NCBI GenBank assembly: GCA_911728435.2 | Contig: OU452211.1 | Location: 7,112,428 to 7,176,427 of the forward strand | DNA: 64,000 nt | Direction: 5' to 3' | From: Apoderus coryli | Lineage: Eukaryota; Arthropoda; Insecta; Coleoptera; Attelabidae | Shown here: positions 48,768 through 61,363 of the stretch, piece by piece | Numbering within the stretch: the first letter of the stretch is position 1 | How the letters are laid out: the number at the start of each line of letters is the position of its first letter | Notes under the pieces: generated by a model | What the model was told of the DNA's origin: nothing | Database searches by the model: none | The model's input: the letters and a program-made list of their open reading frames with translations, nothing else | Program-made: the position numbers and the translations under genes

Positions 48768-50160
48768 AGAAAAAATCAGTTAAGAAATTAAAAAAAAATA
48801 TTTAAAGGCGTTTTTGAATTATGGCGATAATTTTCGATTTTAAATTTGAAATGCATTAATTAGTGAGAGTCTTCTGTGGTAAACTGTTGTCGGTCGAATA
48901 TAGAAACACCCTGTATATTCTTGAAAAGATAATAAAACACAAATTTTATAGTATATAAATATACAGGGTGTTCTACTACAAAAAAAAAAGTAGTGTCCGA
49001 TAACTTTTTGACCTGACACTGTATAGTAATTTCGAGAACGGAATAATTAACTTTTTTATCAGGTACACTATTTCCAGTACTTATGCCACCGTGCACCGTA
49101 ATTAACTGTCCACCGACCGACGTTCCAGCCTATCGCGTTTACTCACAATTTCAAAATTGTAGTGAGGTTAGGTAAGGTACTTTAAAAATTCAATCTTGGC
49201 GGGTAAATTTGGCCTGTAACAAAATGTAAACATTTTACTAAATATTCATTCAGTGAGTTACTTGTGCTTTCTCTAGAAGATACAGTAATGGCGCTTAAAT
49301 ATTGAAGCACTTCTATGCTGTTGTTGAAACTGCAGATCATGCTACGTACTTCATGATATATTAAACCCTATACATATTCTTTACTTGGCATAGCTGGGAA
49401 TGTTTTGACATATTAACGTTAAAATTATACTCATGATATTTGCGCGAAATGGTGGAGATTTATCAGACAGTAAGATTTTTGTATTGAAGTTATGTTGTAG
49501 AAATTTTGATAACGAGAATATCATACCACTCCGCGTTTGATATCGATTTTGCTTTGCTTCAGTTTTTATTCATTTCTAATATTGATACCTACCTACATCT
49601 TAAATCAGTAAGGCCATATATTTATACGATGATGTAGGTACATGTGCATCATACAAAGTCTTTGAGATCAAGCAAACCGTTAAAAAGCGTTTCAAAATGA
49701 CTTTTTGCTTATACACACAAATTGTACGGTTGGTTGCCGTTTGAGAGTTTTTCCTTTTGATGTTTTATAAAAGTTTATAACTACGTACTTTTTTTTTTAT
49801 TATTATTTTGCGTTGTACTTGAAATTGCAATATTTCTTTTGCGGTTTCCGTGGAATTGAGAATTTCCGATTTGCTTTTTTTTACATTGGGAATTAAGAAG
49901 AAATTACTGTTTTATATTAAAAGAGTAGATGAATTGATTGCTTACTTCTTTGTGGTTATATGGGGGTGGGCTAAAACTTTATTGACTTGAGCATAATATT
50001 TTATTAGCTTGAAATATGTTGTATTAGTAATAATTATTGTAGTTTATTTATTATGCACAGTGAGTCTGTTTCAGATTTTTTTTTAAATTTTTTTGCCTCA
50101 CCGTTTCTGAGATACGATCCAAATGTTTTATTTCTTCCCTAATTTCATTGATGCATCACA
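48768..50160. other. No gene recognised
   Basis: Holds a facing pair of CACCCTGTATA (48906) and TATACAGGGTGTTC (48960) about 60 bases apart, which could be one tiny element. The rest is AT-rich. Confidence 0.4.
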
Positions 50161-50164
50161 GACT

Positions 50165-50835
50165 ATACCGGGTGTCCCACCGGGAAGGGATTCGATCGAT
50201 TATGGAGAAACTACTTTGTGGAAAAATGAAAATCTGATGTAGTCCGTAGGTCGATGGGACCAATTTGGCTAAAATGTTTTCACCAATTTAGTACTTCTGG
50301 TTATACCGGAAATGGGTGTAACCTTCCTTATTTCAAATACGACCCTATATAAATTATATTTTTTTTGGATTCTCCTTGTAATTTTAAACATATTTCATGC
50401 ATATGTTATACCTATCGCCAGCCGTTTTCGAAATATTTGAAATTTTATGTCAAAAATTACGTTTTCAGAATAAAGAATAATAACAAATTTTTATTATATG
50501 GAAGTTTTAATAATTTAAGTTGTTAGAATATCCTAGGAGCTCTAGACCTACTTTAGGCGCCTACGTATATATTTTTTTGTAAAAATTAATACAGGGTATT
50601 TGAAAAAAAGGCTAACAAATCAAATTGAAAAAAGTGTCAAAATCAAAATTTTTAAATGGCAACCCCCATTTTATATTTTTTTTATTTTTTTGCATAAAAA
50701 ATAAGGGCAAGTTTATGAAAGGATGTCTATCACAAAAACTGATAGTTCAAAATATTGACAATTTTACATTTTTCTATTCCAATAGTGATATGAATTTGAA
50801 ATTTAATTGCTCTTAGTTGACCATGATGGCTTTAG
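50165..50835 (+). repeat. Dispersed repeat, second copy at 57146-57790
   Basis: Starts TACCGGGTGTCCCACC and runs about 650 bases to TTGACCATGATGGCTTTAGA. Similar along its length to the later copy, with small indels. No ORF. Confidence 0.7.
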
Positions 50836-51280
50836 ATAGCAAATAAATATGACACTTGTCAAAAATAATCAATAATTATGACAAATTGTAGATATTAATT
50901 AGTAATATAAATTATACTAACGAATACTATATAAATTTGTTTATTATTTATGGAGAATGTGACAGAGTGAAGATTTGATACCAAATACCCAGAAAAACAC
51001 AAACCATCATGATAGATGTATTTATGTGGAGTCCATAGGCATATCTTTGATTTTTTGGTTTTGTCTCAGTTTCAAAATATTGAACTTGTGTTTTTTTAAA
51101 TGGAACCACCCTGATTTTTTTAGACATTAAAATTGCATCTTTTTTCCTTTCAAATCATTAATAACATACTCGCGACAGAACACTATACCAAAATTACAGG
51201 GTGTCCAAAAATCCGTTTCCAATATCTGTTACAGTTTCCCATATACGAAAGGGGTCCGAAAAGTGATTTTTTTGAATTCG
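50836..51280. other. No gene recognised
   Basis: AT-rich; TACAGGGTGTCCAAAAATCC at 51197 is an element end. Confidence 0.4.
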
Positions 51281-51285
51281 GTCCT

Positions 51286-51996
51286 GTATATAGTAAGGAC
51301 TTACGATATCCTACAGAACTTTTATTTAGAGAGACTAAACTATTTACGATTAGGCAACTGTTCTGTCAGTCAGCATTAATACAAAAATATAAAGATTTAA
51401 AACAGAAACCTGAGCATATAAATCATGATTATAATACACGGGGTAGGAAACAAGAACTTCTAGTGCTGGGTCAAAATGTAATGGACAACGCCATTACACA
51501 TATATAGCATCAAAACTCTACAATTTGTTGGATAGAGAACTATTAAGACTGCCATTTAGTAAATATAAAAAGGAAATTATTAACTGGATTGGATTGCAGG
51601 GTATTCAGCTTTATATAAATATGATGAACTGACTTTACTGTGTTTCTGTACTCTGCGCTGGAAATAGATAAGGTAATAATGGTTGGGGAAGATTAACAAT
51701 AATATTAGAAATAATTTTGGAGGTAATTGTTATATTTAATGATTACTGTTTAAATGAATATGGACAGATTGTGTTTCAATTTGAATTTATTTTAATTTTA
51801 TTTTTTGTTGTTGTTGGTATTAGAATTGTAATAAGGTATTATTATGCAAGGGACAGTGGACGAAAATGGAGCGCACACAACTTACTACAAACTTAAGCGC
51901 AATATCTCTCGTTTATTTGTCTAAACTTATGTATAATTAGATAAAAATACAAATGTAAATATTCCTATTGACAAATAAACTTATTATTATTATATC
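51286..51996 (+). pseudogene. 5'-truncated LINE: ORF2 C-terminus, 3' UTR and tail
   Basis: LRYPTELLFRETKLFTIRQL then YNTRGRKQELLV in one frame. After a frameshift near 51500, TYIASKLYNLLDRELLRLPF and a stop at about 51633. This is the LINE C-terminal pattern (NTR...LYNxLP). A 3' UTR follows, ending GACAAATAAACTTATTATTA. Orientation +. Confidence 0.65.
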
Positions 51997-52223
51997 GAAA
52001 ACTACATGTGTTACCCAAAATACGAGTATGATTAGGGCATCGTGAGTGTCACAACGTGTCGCGGAAACCGCATCCTGCTAACTTTCCCAATAACGGAGCT
52101 ACCCCGCAATCACAACGAAATCTGGACACCCTGTACATAATACCTTGAATATTAATAAAATCCGTCATAATTATTGCTTTCAATAGTCTGTCCAACAAGT
52201 TATGAAATGTATACAGTGAGGCC

Positions 52224-52372
52224 CAAATGTGACATATCAATGACACTTTTGAATGTCATAATGACAGCTGGGGACGCTTTCGCTAATTTTTTTTTTGAAA
52301 GGAGTGAAACGTCTTTTTATACTAAAGCATTCTCCAATTTTGAACACATTTGATTCAGTATATTTTCCCTAA
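52224..52372 (+). repeat. Partner of the repeat at 46735
   Basis: See 46735-46905; about 85 percent similar by eye. Confidence 0.5.
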
Positions 52373-52711
52373 CAACCAGTTAAGTACTCATTCAATAATT
52401 GTAAATTATTTATTTTATAAAAAATAAAACACAATATTACATTCCTCTGTCACTCGTTCAGAATTAACTACCATTTCGGATACGACCTGGGAAGGCTAAA
52501 AATTAAACGAATCAAAATAGTAAACATTGAAATGATCCTGGAAAACCCGAGTACGCAACTGTGTGACTTACGAATAGAATCCTAAAATGCAGAACTTTCA
52601 AACACACGAGTACCGCAAGGCATAGTCTGGACATACCGTAAATTGCATATTTGGAAAGAACAAAAATATGAAGAATCGTTTTGTCCGTTTTTTGACGTAA
52701 CAGAAAAGTAT

Positions 52712-52927
52712 ACAGGGTGGTTCGTGGAGGAAATAAAAGTAATTGCATATATTTTTCTTATGGAACCGATAATATTCTAACAATAATTGACATGTTATCA
52801 AATTCAATCCGATCGTTTGGTGGCCGGAAAACTCAGTTTGATCAATGCTTTTGACAAAGGAGAAGTCCGACCATTTGTTTTGAGAAATGTTCTGCTTTTG
52901 TCGAATTTTGACTCTGTCTACCCTGTA
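52712..52927. mobile_element. Short CAGGGT-ended element (about 216 bp)
   Basis: TATACAGGGTGGTTCG at the left and CTACCCTGTATAA at the right, facing ends with TA on both sides. A long minus-strand frame (156 codons, 52598-53068) runs through it but has no domain and is probably chance. Confidence 0.45.
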
Positions 52928-53375
52928 TAATGATATGCAACTGTGGACACACAAGTTGACACTCGCACGCGACACAAAATTTATTTTCGAATCACCACAC
53001 CACACAGAATAAAAAACTAAAAGTGTCATTTTTAGCACTGATGCTGTTTTAAATATCTGCTGTTGCATGTCTCGTTCGTGTTAATGAACTCTCTTACATT
53101 TTCTTGTACTTATACACCATTTCTGCTTCTCTGGTGAAATTCTAAAAGTAAATTAGCCACATGGAGCTCTAAAGTTGCATTATTTCGCGATGATATCAAG
53201 GCGAGAAATGTAATACCATTTTTATACATAGCATGTCTGCAAATGTACCGGGTGTCCGGTTATAAATGTATACCCCCCGTTTAACTTTTTCATTTGACGT
53301 TTTAGTAAAAAGTGTCCAAAGGAAAAATTGATTGCTTCTAAATATTTTTTTTAAAAGCTCTATTTTACATATACA

Positions 53376-54075
53376 GGGTGGCTCAGAAAGTCTGGGCGTG
53401 GTACAATGTCGCAGCATTGATGCAATCAATTTTTGGACAGTATTTTCGGGAAGGTTTCTCCTAACTTCATGGATTTTATTTACCAATGATTGTTTATTTG
53501 TGAATACTTGTGTATGAATTCCACGTTCAACCTCTTCTCATAGATTTTAAATGGAATAAGAGGTATGAGAATATTGTGCCGTTCACTTTAAAACCCGAAC
53601 GTTATTTTCTTCAAACCACTCTTGAACAATTTGGAAGTGTTGTGAATCGTTATCCTATTGGAGAATAAAACGCAACGGCATATCCCACTCTGCATAAGGC
53701 TGCATAAGACAAATCGATCCATGATGTCAATTATGAAGTTTAAAGGACCCACCCCATTTCATGAGAAACAACCCCATGCAAAACACTGCCTTTATACCTG
53801 TGGGTGTAACGTATTTGGGATGAAACCTTGTATTGATTGGCCGTCTTACACGCTTCATTTTATCAGAATTGAAAATTTTATAACGCGTTTCATCGCTAAA
53901 TAACACTTTTTTCCAGTCGTCTACTGTCCAGTTTAAATATCTACGAGCAAATTCACGCCTAGCTACTCCATTTCGGGTTTTTAACCGGGCGTACTAAATA
54001 ACTTTGCGTCTACCAACCGGCTTTGAACTGTCCGTGGACTAACCTCAATTTATTCCCGATTTCGATATATGCTCT
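53376..54075 (-). pseudogene. Tc1-like transposase relic
   Basis: Minus strand: SDETRYKIFNSDK (first catalytic Asp), RPINTRFHPKYVTPTGIKA, QDNDSQHFQIVQEWFEENNV (second Asp). A segment aligned to SPDLNPIENLWEEVER follows, carrying two stops and no catalytic Glu. Last come NKIHEVRRNLPENTVQKLIA and ...SMLRHC. This is the order of Tc1 (DD34E) transposases. TACAGGGTGGCTCAGAAAGT at 53373 may be the element end. Confidence 0.7.
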
Positions 54076-54129
54076 AAATGTCCCCTTTCATTGCAACTTG
54101 AAATTATTTTGGATTAGGGGACATCTGGA

Positions 54130-54670
54130 TAGAATTTTTGAACTGATTTAACTCATGACAGCGGCAAGCGCCAAAAATTCCAAACATTAAAGCAACCTAA
54201 AAACATATGCCTTCAAAGTTTCAAATAATTTTGAAAAGTATGCAAGCAACGGTTAGAACTGCAAAAAAATAAAATAAAAAAACATGGTAATTAATTTAAA
54301 AATTCCATAAAAATTAACTATAATTCTAATTAGTTTTTAAAAAATTATTTTTGAGGTTATCTCAGGTTATCTCTCTTGGGTAAAGAGACTAGTCGTAAGG
54401 CCGTCCCCCACTTTTGATCATATTTGACACCACAACCACAAATAACTTTTTTTGTGAATTTAAGTGGATAGGGTCTATCTGTGTATCTTTTTTTGTTGTG
54501 ATTAAACTAAGAAATATACGAGACAGTCATTATATAAAAAATTTGAATATTAAATATTTTTGATTAGAAAATGTAGAAACATCAAAAAGTTCTGATGTAA
54601 AATAATTTAATCTTGATTTTTTCACTGTCATATACACACTATACGAAAGACCCCTTTTATTTTTCCTGAA
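54130..54670. other. No gene recognised
   Basis: AT-rich flank of the intact transposon. Confidence 0.4.
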
Positions 54671-54675
54671 TTATA

Positions 54676-56762
54676 CAGGGTGGTCCAACGAAAAGTTTGC
54701 ACCTAGCTTTTCTCTTTTTTTTGTAGTCGAATGCGAAAATGCTCGGACACGTCGATTTTGCTTTTGAGGGGGACACATTTTAAACATATTTTTCGATCTG
54801 CGCCTTTAACCCCCTAGCGGGGGTGAGTAACAACCCTAAAATTTTAAATGGAAAGAGGGGTCTAATGACATATCATTTGAAAGGACACAAAATTGTCTTT
54901 CTAATGATACCCTATTTGTCGAATTTTGCTAAAACAGTTAATACGAAAACGACTTTAAAGACATTAAGCCGATAATTTTGGTATTAATGAGAAATACAAA
55001 TAAGTTTTAATTATTACGACTGAAAACAACTACAATCATTTCTAAATTATTTACTTTGAAGAAAAACGGGATTTCAAAAACACTATCTTATTTATCAGAA
55101 CTAAATTCCTCACTAATCGTTTGCGTTTTTTGTTGAAATAAAAACTGCAGATACGTGTAGGAAAAGAATTTACACCGTTTATTTTAGTCTTTTCATTGAT
55201 TCAGTTTGGTTGCTTCTCAAGTTATTTTACTTTTACCGTACAAAATGATTTATTCCATTCTAGAACGAGTTGAAATTGTTAAACTTTATTTTCAAAATAA
55301 TAGTAGTGCTAGACTTACGGCTCGCTTATTTAATGAGAGACATCCCGATAAAAATGTGAATGATGTGTACGTTGGCAAGTTAGTTAAAAAGTTTGTAGAT
55401 ACCGGATCTGTCTGTAATGTAAAACACCAGCCGCAGAAACCGATCAGAAATGAAGCTGTGGAAGTCGCTGTTTTAGGGCATGTTGAAATGGATCATAGTC
55501 AAAGTACCCGTCAACTAGCTGAAGCCTCAGGTGTCTCCCGTTCGTCCATAATACGAATTTTAAAAGCGTACAAATTTCATCCGTACAAAATCAAATTAGT
55601 ACAGGAACTAAATGAGGATGATCCTGATAGAAGGCTGCAATTTTGTGAAGCAATGAGCCAGCGTTTAATTGAAGATCCGCAATTATTATTTAACATTTGT
55701 TTTTCCGACGAATGCACATTTTATTTGAATGGAGCTGTAAATAGGCACAATTGCCGTTACTGGGATGACAGTAACCCACATTTATTCCGTGAGGTTCATA
55801 CCCAGTATCCTCAAAAAATAAACGTCTGGTGTGGCATATTAGGAAATCATATTATAGGACCACTTTTTATTCCTGGAAATTTAACTGGTGAAGTGTACCT
55901 AAACATGCTTGAAGACACAATTGATCCTTTAATAACACAAATAATAGAAGATGACCAAAATCATACTGCTGATCGGCTTTATTTCCAGCAAGATGGAGCA
56001 CCTCCGCACTATGTGGCTCCTGTAAGACAGTTCTTAGATGACCGGTTCCCTGGACGGTGGATTGGAAGGAGGGGCCCAATTGAATGGCCTGCCAGGTCAC
56101 CGGATTTATCGCCTTTAGACTTTTTTCTTTGGGGGCACTTAAAAAATAAATGTTTTGCCACGAAGCCCGAGTCCATAGAAGATCTTCGCCAACGCATTAC
56201 AGAAGAGTGCAGAAACATAACACCTGATATGCTACAAAATGTTAGAAATAGATTTGAACAAAATCTGTATTATTGTATGGAATCAAATGGGTCACATTTT
56301 CAACATTTGTTAATGTAACGTTTTAATAAATCAATTTAACAGCTTGTTTACTTTTTTTAGAAAGCAATGTTAAAACTAACAAACATTGGAATGTACTAAC
56401 GATTGCAGGTGTTTTCACTCGCAATAATTAAAACTTATTTGTATTTCTCATTAATACCAAAATTATCGGCTTAATGTCTTTAAAGTCGTTTTCGTATTAA
56501 CTGTTTTAGTAAAATTCGACAAATAGGGTATCATTAGAAAGACAATTTTGTGTCCTTTCAAATGATATGTCATTAGACCCCTCTTTCCATTTAAAATTTT
56601 AGGGTTGTTACTCACCCCCGCTAGGGGGTTAAAGGCGCAGATCGAAAAATATGTTTAAAATGTGTCCCCCTCAAAAGCAAAATCGACGTGTCCGAGCATT
56701 TTCGCATTCGACTACAAAAAAAAGAGAAAAGCTAGGTGCAAACTTTTCGTTGGACCACCCTG
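54676..56762 (+). mobile_element. Apparently intact DD41D mariner-like transposon
   Basis: A 2087-bp element with TA on both sides (54674-54675, 56763-56764). Terminal inverted repeats of 340 bases each (54676-55015 and 56423-56762) start CAGGGTGGTCCAACGAAAAG; I found one mismatch by eye. Weaker inverted similarity runs about 30 bases further in. One uninterrupted transposase ORF fills the interior. Near-identical arms and an open ORF argue for recent insertion. Confidence 0.9.
55245..56318 (+). CDS. DD41D Tc1/mariner-superfamily transposase, 357 residues
   Basis: Cuts and pastes its own element at TA sites. I start at ATG 55245 (MIYSILERVEIVKLYF); the frame is open upstream to 55206 but without an ATG. 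Two helix-turn-helix regions bind the TIRs: about residues 7-50 (RVEIVKLYFQNNSSARL...) and 72-96 (STRQLAEASGVSRSSIIRIL). Catalytic acids are Asp142 in CFSDECTF, Asp237 in YFQQDGAPPHY and Asp279 in SPDLSPLDFFLWG. The last two are separated by 41 residues, the DD41D spacing of rosa/Visitor-type families rather than DD34D mariner. AATAAA follows the stop at 56325. No stop, shift or lost key residue was seen. Confidence 0.9.
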   Translation: MIYSILERVEIVKLYFQNNSSARLTARLFNERHPDKNVNDVYVGKLVKKFVDTGSVCNVKHQPQKPIRNEAVEVAVLGHVEMDHSQSTRQLAEASGVSRSSIIRILKAYKFHPYKIKLVQELNEDDPDRRLQFCEAMSQRLIEDPQLLFNICFSDECTFYLNGAVNRHNCRYWDDSNPHLFREVHTQYPQKINVWCGILGNHIIGPLFIPGNLTGEVYLNMLEDTIDPLITQIIEDDQNHTADRLYFQQDGAPPHYVAPVRQFLDDRFPGRWIGRRGPIEWPARSPDLSPLDFFLWGHLKNKCFATKPESIEDLRQRITEECRNITPDMLQNVRNRFEQNLYYCMESNGSHFQHLLM

Positions 56763-57145
56763 TATGTTTACTAGTATATTTTATAGATCAAAATGATTTC
56801 GACCTTATCTTTTCTAGATCAATGACGTTTTTGTAACTACTGTTTAGATACCAGTTTATCAGAATCAGAAGTCAAGATGATGCTAAACCTAATGCTCGAT
56901 ACCAAAAAATTCCTACATGACACCGTAAAATTGACCATATGGTACCTACTTAATACGCGTCTTATAAGACTTAAAGGTTTCCACATTCAGATATATCAAC
57001 GGATTTTATCTTTTTTCTTCTTATACATTCTCCAAGTGTAAATTATCACGATTTATTTGAATTTCTTGTCTTTTTTTAAAAGTGATGGTTTAAAATCTAG
57101 TTCATTATACCGACCTGAATCTTTTGGAAGTATTATTATATTTTA

Positions 57146-57790
57146 TACCGGGTGTCCCACCGTAAATGAATGAATTCGATCGATTATGGAGAAACTACAC
57201 TGTGGAACAATCTGAAAATCAGATGTAGTCCATAGGTCGACGGGACCAATTCGGTTAAAATGTTTTCGAGAATCTAGTAGTAGTAGAAATGGGTGTCAAC
57301 TTCCTTATTTTAAATACGACTCTATATAAATTATATATTTTTTGGATTGTCCTTGTAATTCTAAACATATTTTGTCCATAGTAATATTTGAAATTTTATG
57401 TCAAAAATGACGTTTTCAGAATAAAGAATAATAAGAATTTTTTTATTATATGGAAACTTTAATAATCTAATTTGTTATAGCATATCCGACGAGATATAGA
57501 CCTACTTTAGGCGCCTACGTATATTTTTTTAATAAATATTAATACAGGGTATTCGAAAAAAAAGGGCAAAAAATCAAATTGAAAAAAGTGTCAAAATTCA
57601 ACATTTTTAAATGGCAACCACCCATTTTATAATTTTTTTGTTTTTTTACATCAAAAATAAGGCAAATTTATGAAAGGATGTCTATCCCAAAAACTGATAG
57701 TTTTCAAAATATTGACGATTTCACATTTTTCTATTACAATAGTGATGTGAATTTGAAATTTAATTGATTTTAGTTGCCCATGATGGCTTT
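57146..57790 (+). repeat. Second copy of the repeat at 50165
   Basis: TACCGGGTGTCCCACCG through AATTCGATCGATTATGGAGA to CCATGATGGCTTTAGAG. It lacks about 20-30 bases near 57380 relative to the first copy. Confidence 0.7.
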
Positions 57791-59240
57791 AGAGTTAAAA
57801 TAAAATACTCCCAAATTGATGATTGATCCATAAATATATAGAATTTGAAATAAGAAATTTGGTATCAACTTTTGGTACAACCGGAAGTTGTACAAATATG
57901 ACAATATTATAGATTGATAGATTGGGTTGACCTTACTTAAATGTTCCAAAACTTCTAAGGTACCATCGACCATCAATCAATTTGTATATATATATATAAA
58001 TATTTATGCAGAAAAAGTTGTCACCCAAATTATTTATTAAGTTTAGCTTAGTCCTTGTATATCTTCATTTCCAACTAGTTACAGAGATTATTAATACATT
58101 CACGACATCCAAAAATAGCAAACGAAGAGACACACTCACATCAACCTATTATTCTGTTTGTCTTTGGCTTTAAATAGTATGTATAGAAATACATCATCAG
58201 TATATTTGTAAAGTGTATAATAATAGTGCTTTCTTCTGTTCAAGAATTTTTTGAAAAAGTTAGTGATAATTGAAAAGTGTTGTGTTCATATTTCACTACT
58301 GTTTTAAGTAGATAATATATTCAATTATGGATTAATGTCACTTGTTAAATAAACCATAAATCCTCTCAGGTAAGGTTTTTATCAATCAAGTTGATTTGCC
58401 TGCTATCGAAATTTAGTTGTAAACTTATAAGTAGTTATCAACTTTGTTTCTTTTTTTCTAATAATAATAACGGACTTTTAATCAAATTTAATCTGTAACA
58501 GAGCAACTTTCAGTTTTGCGTTACATAAAAATATGCAACCCAGTCTGTTCAGCTAACCCTCAATCGAGGCCCGCACTTTGTTGCAGGATTAAATACTTAT
58601 CGAAGTATCCTCATATCTATTATACCTGCAACTCCATTAACATAATAAGTAATTCTCATCTAATTACAAATACACTGCTGTAAAGATTCACACTTGTCTT
58701 ACAATTCCCAGAAGCCATCTAATCATAAACAATGATCATAGATATGATCACACATTGAATACCTGTTTCATACACCTAAACATGGTCATCATCAAATAAT
58801 AGAAATATCTAAAACAGACAATTTAAATTCAATAGAGTCGGGTAACGCGTGTGCTGCGACATGAATATTGTTAAGTTCAAACATGGCCTTTTTACTTACC
58901 GTATAATCCGTATATAGACAAGTTGGCAAAACATTGTATTGTAATGTATCGATAGAGTAAGTACCTAAAGCTGTTTTTGTTTTGCGATCTCCATTAATTA
59001 AATGGCTAAATGTTTTTGTGTTTTATCTCAGATGGTGTTTTTGTTGAGCTTATTGAGCTGTCTCCTCTATTAGATTGTATATTGAGACATTTTATGTTCT
59101 TAAAGAAATAATATACGGGGAATTCTTCAAATATTGAGTTATTTTACTTTATTATAGTATACAGAAAAAACATCGACAAACGCCATAATCCATCCCCATT
59201 GTTCTTCTTTGACAAAATAAGCAACGAATTTCTTTTTACA
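57791..59240. other. No gene recognised
   Basis: AT-rich spacer with only short chance ORFs. Confidence 0.4.
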
Positions 59241-59251
59241 CCTGTCTCCGT

Positions 59252-59261
59252 CTTTATATAC
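59252..59261 (-). promoter_or_regulatory. TATA box in an LTR-like segment
   Basis: GTATATAAAG on the minus strand, followed by ACGGAGACAGG. The adjacent GC-richer 59330-59425 block holds two imperfect copies of a CGAGG.ACA.CCTAC.AAAT unit. Position after the macrodomain reading frame fits a 3' LTR of a minus-strand element, but LTR ends were not defined. Confidence 0.35.
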
Positions 59262-59472
59262 CTCATTTCGTGTTCTACATCAAACGCGAATATTCTGCAC
59301 GTTTCTAGTCTCTTCTAAATCTATACGGTAAGCGAGGCACATCCTACGAAATTAACACAGCGCTACCCCGAACGAGGTACAGCCTACTAAATTTGTACAG
59401 AGTCGCCTCCCGCTTGTTTGATTCGCGAATATAATATACCAACGCGGTGTGGCCGGATGTAGTTATGTCTCT

Positions 59473-60013
59473 CTAAGCGCTGCGGACATTTTTACATTCG
59501 TCACATTGCCCTGGTCTTAAAGATGTTTCGTCCCGAAACGTGACACTTGGTTCATGACGATATTTGCAGTGGGCTCCCTTATTGCATCTTGGAATTTCTT
59601 CCAGGATTTCAGGCACATACCAATATTTCGTTTCCGGTTAATCTGAACAGGATCTCTAACATTTTCTTGATGATTCGCCAATCCTGACCATCCAAATCGC
59701 ATGCAATCTTTGGAATTGCGAGTTTTGTGATGTTCTGACTCAGTAAGGCTTCTTGTAAATTAGTCAAAGCAATCCAAACACGATAATAGGTGGGTTTTTG
59801 ATATGACTTTTTTTTCGTCACTAGGTAGAAAATCTTCCTTTGTCCTTCAGGTTCCTTATGATCAATTACCAATACTTCGCCAACTTCCGGATTCTGCTGA
59901 TGAAGTTCATAAACTTTACCAAATTTATTTATTTTTGCACATTCGCAGGTCTTTGGCTACGCAATGAGCCAAAGCATACTCCAAGGGGGCCACAAACAGG
60001 TCTTGAGTACCAT
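59473..60013 (-). pseudogene. Macrodomain (OARD1-like) plus zinc-finger protein, broken
   Basis: Minus strand: GTQDLFVAPLEYALAHCVAK, then KFGKVYELHQQNPEVGEVLV, KIFYLVTKKKSYQKPTYY, ITKLAIPKIACDLDGQDW and KKMLEILF. The order matches the OARD1/ALC1-type macrodomain that binds or removes ADP-ribose (DLF...LAHC, YYLVTKK...KPTY, PKIGCGLD); here the last motif is ACDLD. After a shift the frame reads RCNKGAHCKYRHEPS, a CCCH-type cluster, and then CDEC, with a stop at 59473. Several frameshifts and the stop near 59920 make it non-functional. Its place beside LTR-like DNA suggests a retroelement gene; this is inference. Confidence 0.55.
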
Positions 60014-60741
60014 GTTTTATGACCGGACGAATATTGTGTCATAAAATCGTCGAATAACCATTTTGAATTCGGGGGCTGAAGACTTCATATTTTACCGTCT
60101 TGTTCTTCACATTCGTAAGGAGCCAATCTATTGACGTTCATGGGCCTGCAGAAAATTTTTATTATTTTCATGGCACACTAAATTTATGAGTCATAATAAT
60201 ATACGAGAATAGTGAAAATGTTACATGATATTTCTAAAACTATGCATTTTCGAAATCATTTTAATGATACCTAAGATAAAATTATAAAAATCTACCTTTC
60301 AGTATAATTTTTTGACCACCCTGTATGCATAAATCAGAAAATGTCGTACGTATCGGAAAAAGGAGATCTTATTTAATAGGAAAACGCCTGCAAAATGATG
60401 ACTAAAGACTTGTTATAAGAAAAAAATGTGATTAATATTGAGCCCTAAAATGTCAGTTTTGACATAAATCTTGATATACGTCAGAAACGGCTGGATTTAG
60501 GTATAGGACATAATACATGAAACATGTCTAGAATCTTATGTGGAATCCAAAAATATCATAATATATAGGGTGTTCCATTTAAAATAACAAAGTCACTATC
60601 AACTTCCGGTATAACCGGAAGTGCTAAGCGGTTGGTATTATGATATTTGAATAGACCATATTTGGCAATAGATATACCAGATTTTCCAAATTCACTTCAA
60701 AGTAGTCTGCGAAATATTTTAATGGGCTGTCACTGTATATA

Positions 60742-61363
60742 CAGGGTGAGTTATTAGTGCGTCGAAGTTCGATATCACCTCAAAGCCCAAAAATATCTTA
60801 AAAACTGATAGCGTTAGGTATAAGAAAGACTATATAAGAATAAAAGCTTATCAATTTTCCTTTCAGTTTTTCATATTATATACAGGGTGTCTCATTTGGA
60901 AAATTCGAGTAAAACCCAAATTTGAGTTTGGACTCACCCTGTATACAGGTTTTGCACTATATACTAACAATTATCTTTTTCTAAAAGTTGATAATTATCA
61001 AAAAGCTATGCCCGTAAGAAGCAGAGTTTAAATTATTTCAGTTCCAGTACAGAAGCCTTTGCATTCGCCATGTTTTGCATATAATACTAGTGGTAACTTT
61101 TGAACCACTCGGTATAATTTTCTAAAATTTTGGTATGATTAATGTCAAGTCTAAACCAATGAAATTGTGGAATAATAAATAGGGCTTTCCATTTAAAGAA
61201 ACCTAAGTTTGATTCACCCAGATGAGATGAGCCACCCTGTACAAATAACAATAATAATAAAAAACGTACTTTATGACTGCCTACACACTGGCTGGTTAGT
61301 TTTGCGTGAAATTTTTGGTCTATGAGGTAATAGCAAACTTCGACGCACTAATAACTCACCCTG
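60742..61363. mobile_element. CAGGGTGAG-ended non-autonomous element
   Basis: Left end CAGGGTGAGTTATTAGTGCG, right end the inverse (CGACGCACTAATAACTCACC), continuing inward through TCGAAGTT for about 28 bases. It is 622 bp, with no transposase. TA lies on the left; the right flank reads AATGTA. Internal CACCCTGTA ends at 60946 and 61232 show nested pieces. Confidence 0.6.

Noticed and set aside
52598..53068. 156-codon minus-strand ORF
   Set aside because: Runs across a short transposon boundary, has no domain and a composition like translated AT-rich DNA.
59521..59545. AAAGATGTTTCGTCCCGAAAC as a ribozyme or tRNA primer site
   Set aside because: Lacks the CTGA core, and lies inside the zinc-finger reading frame.
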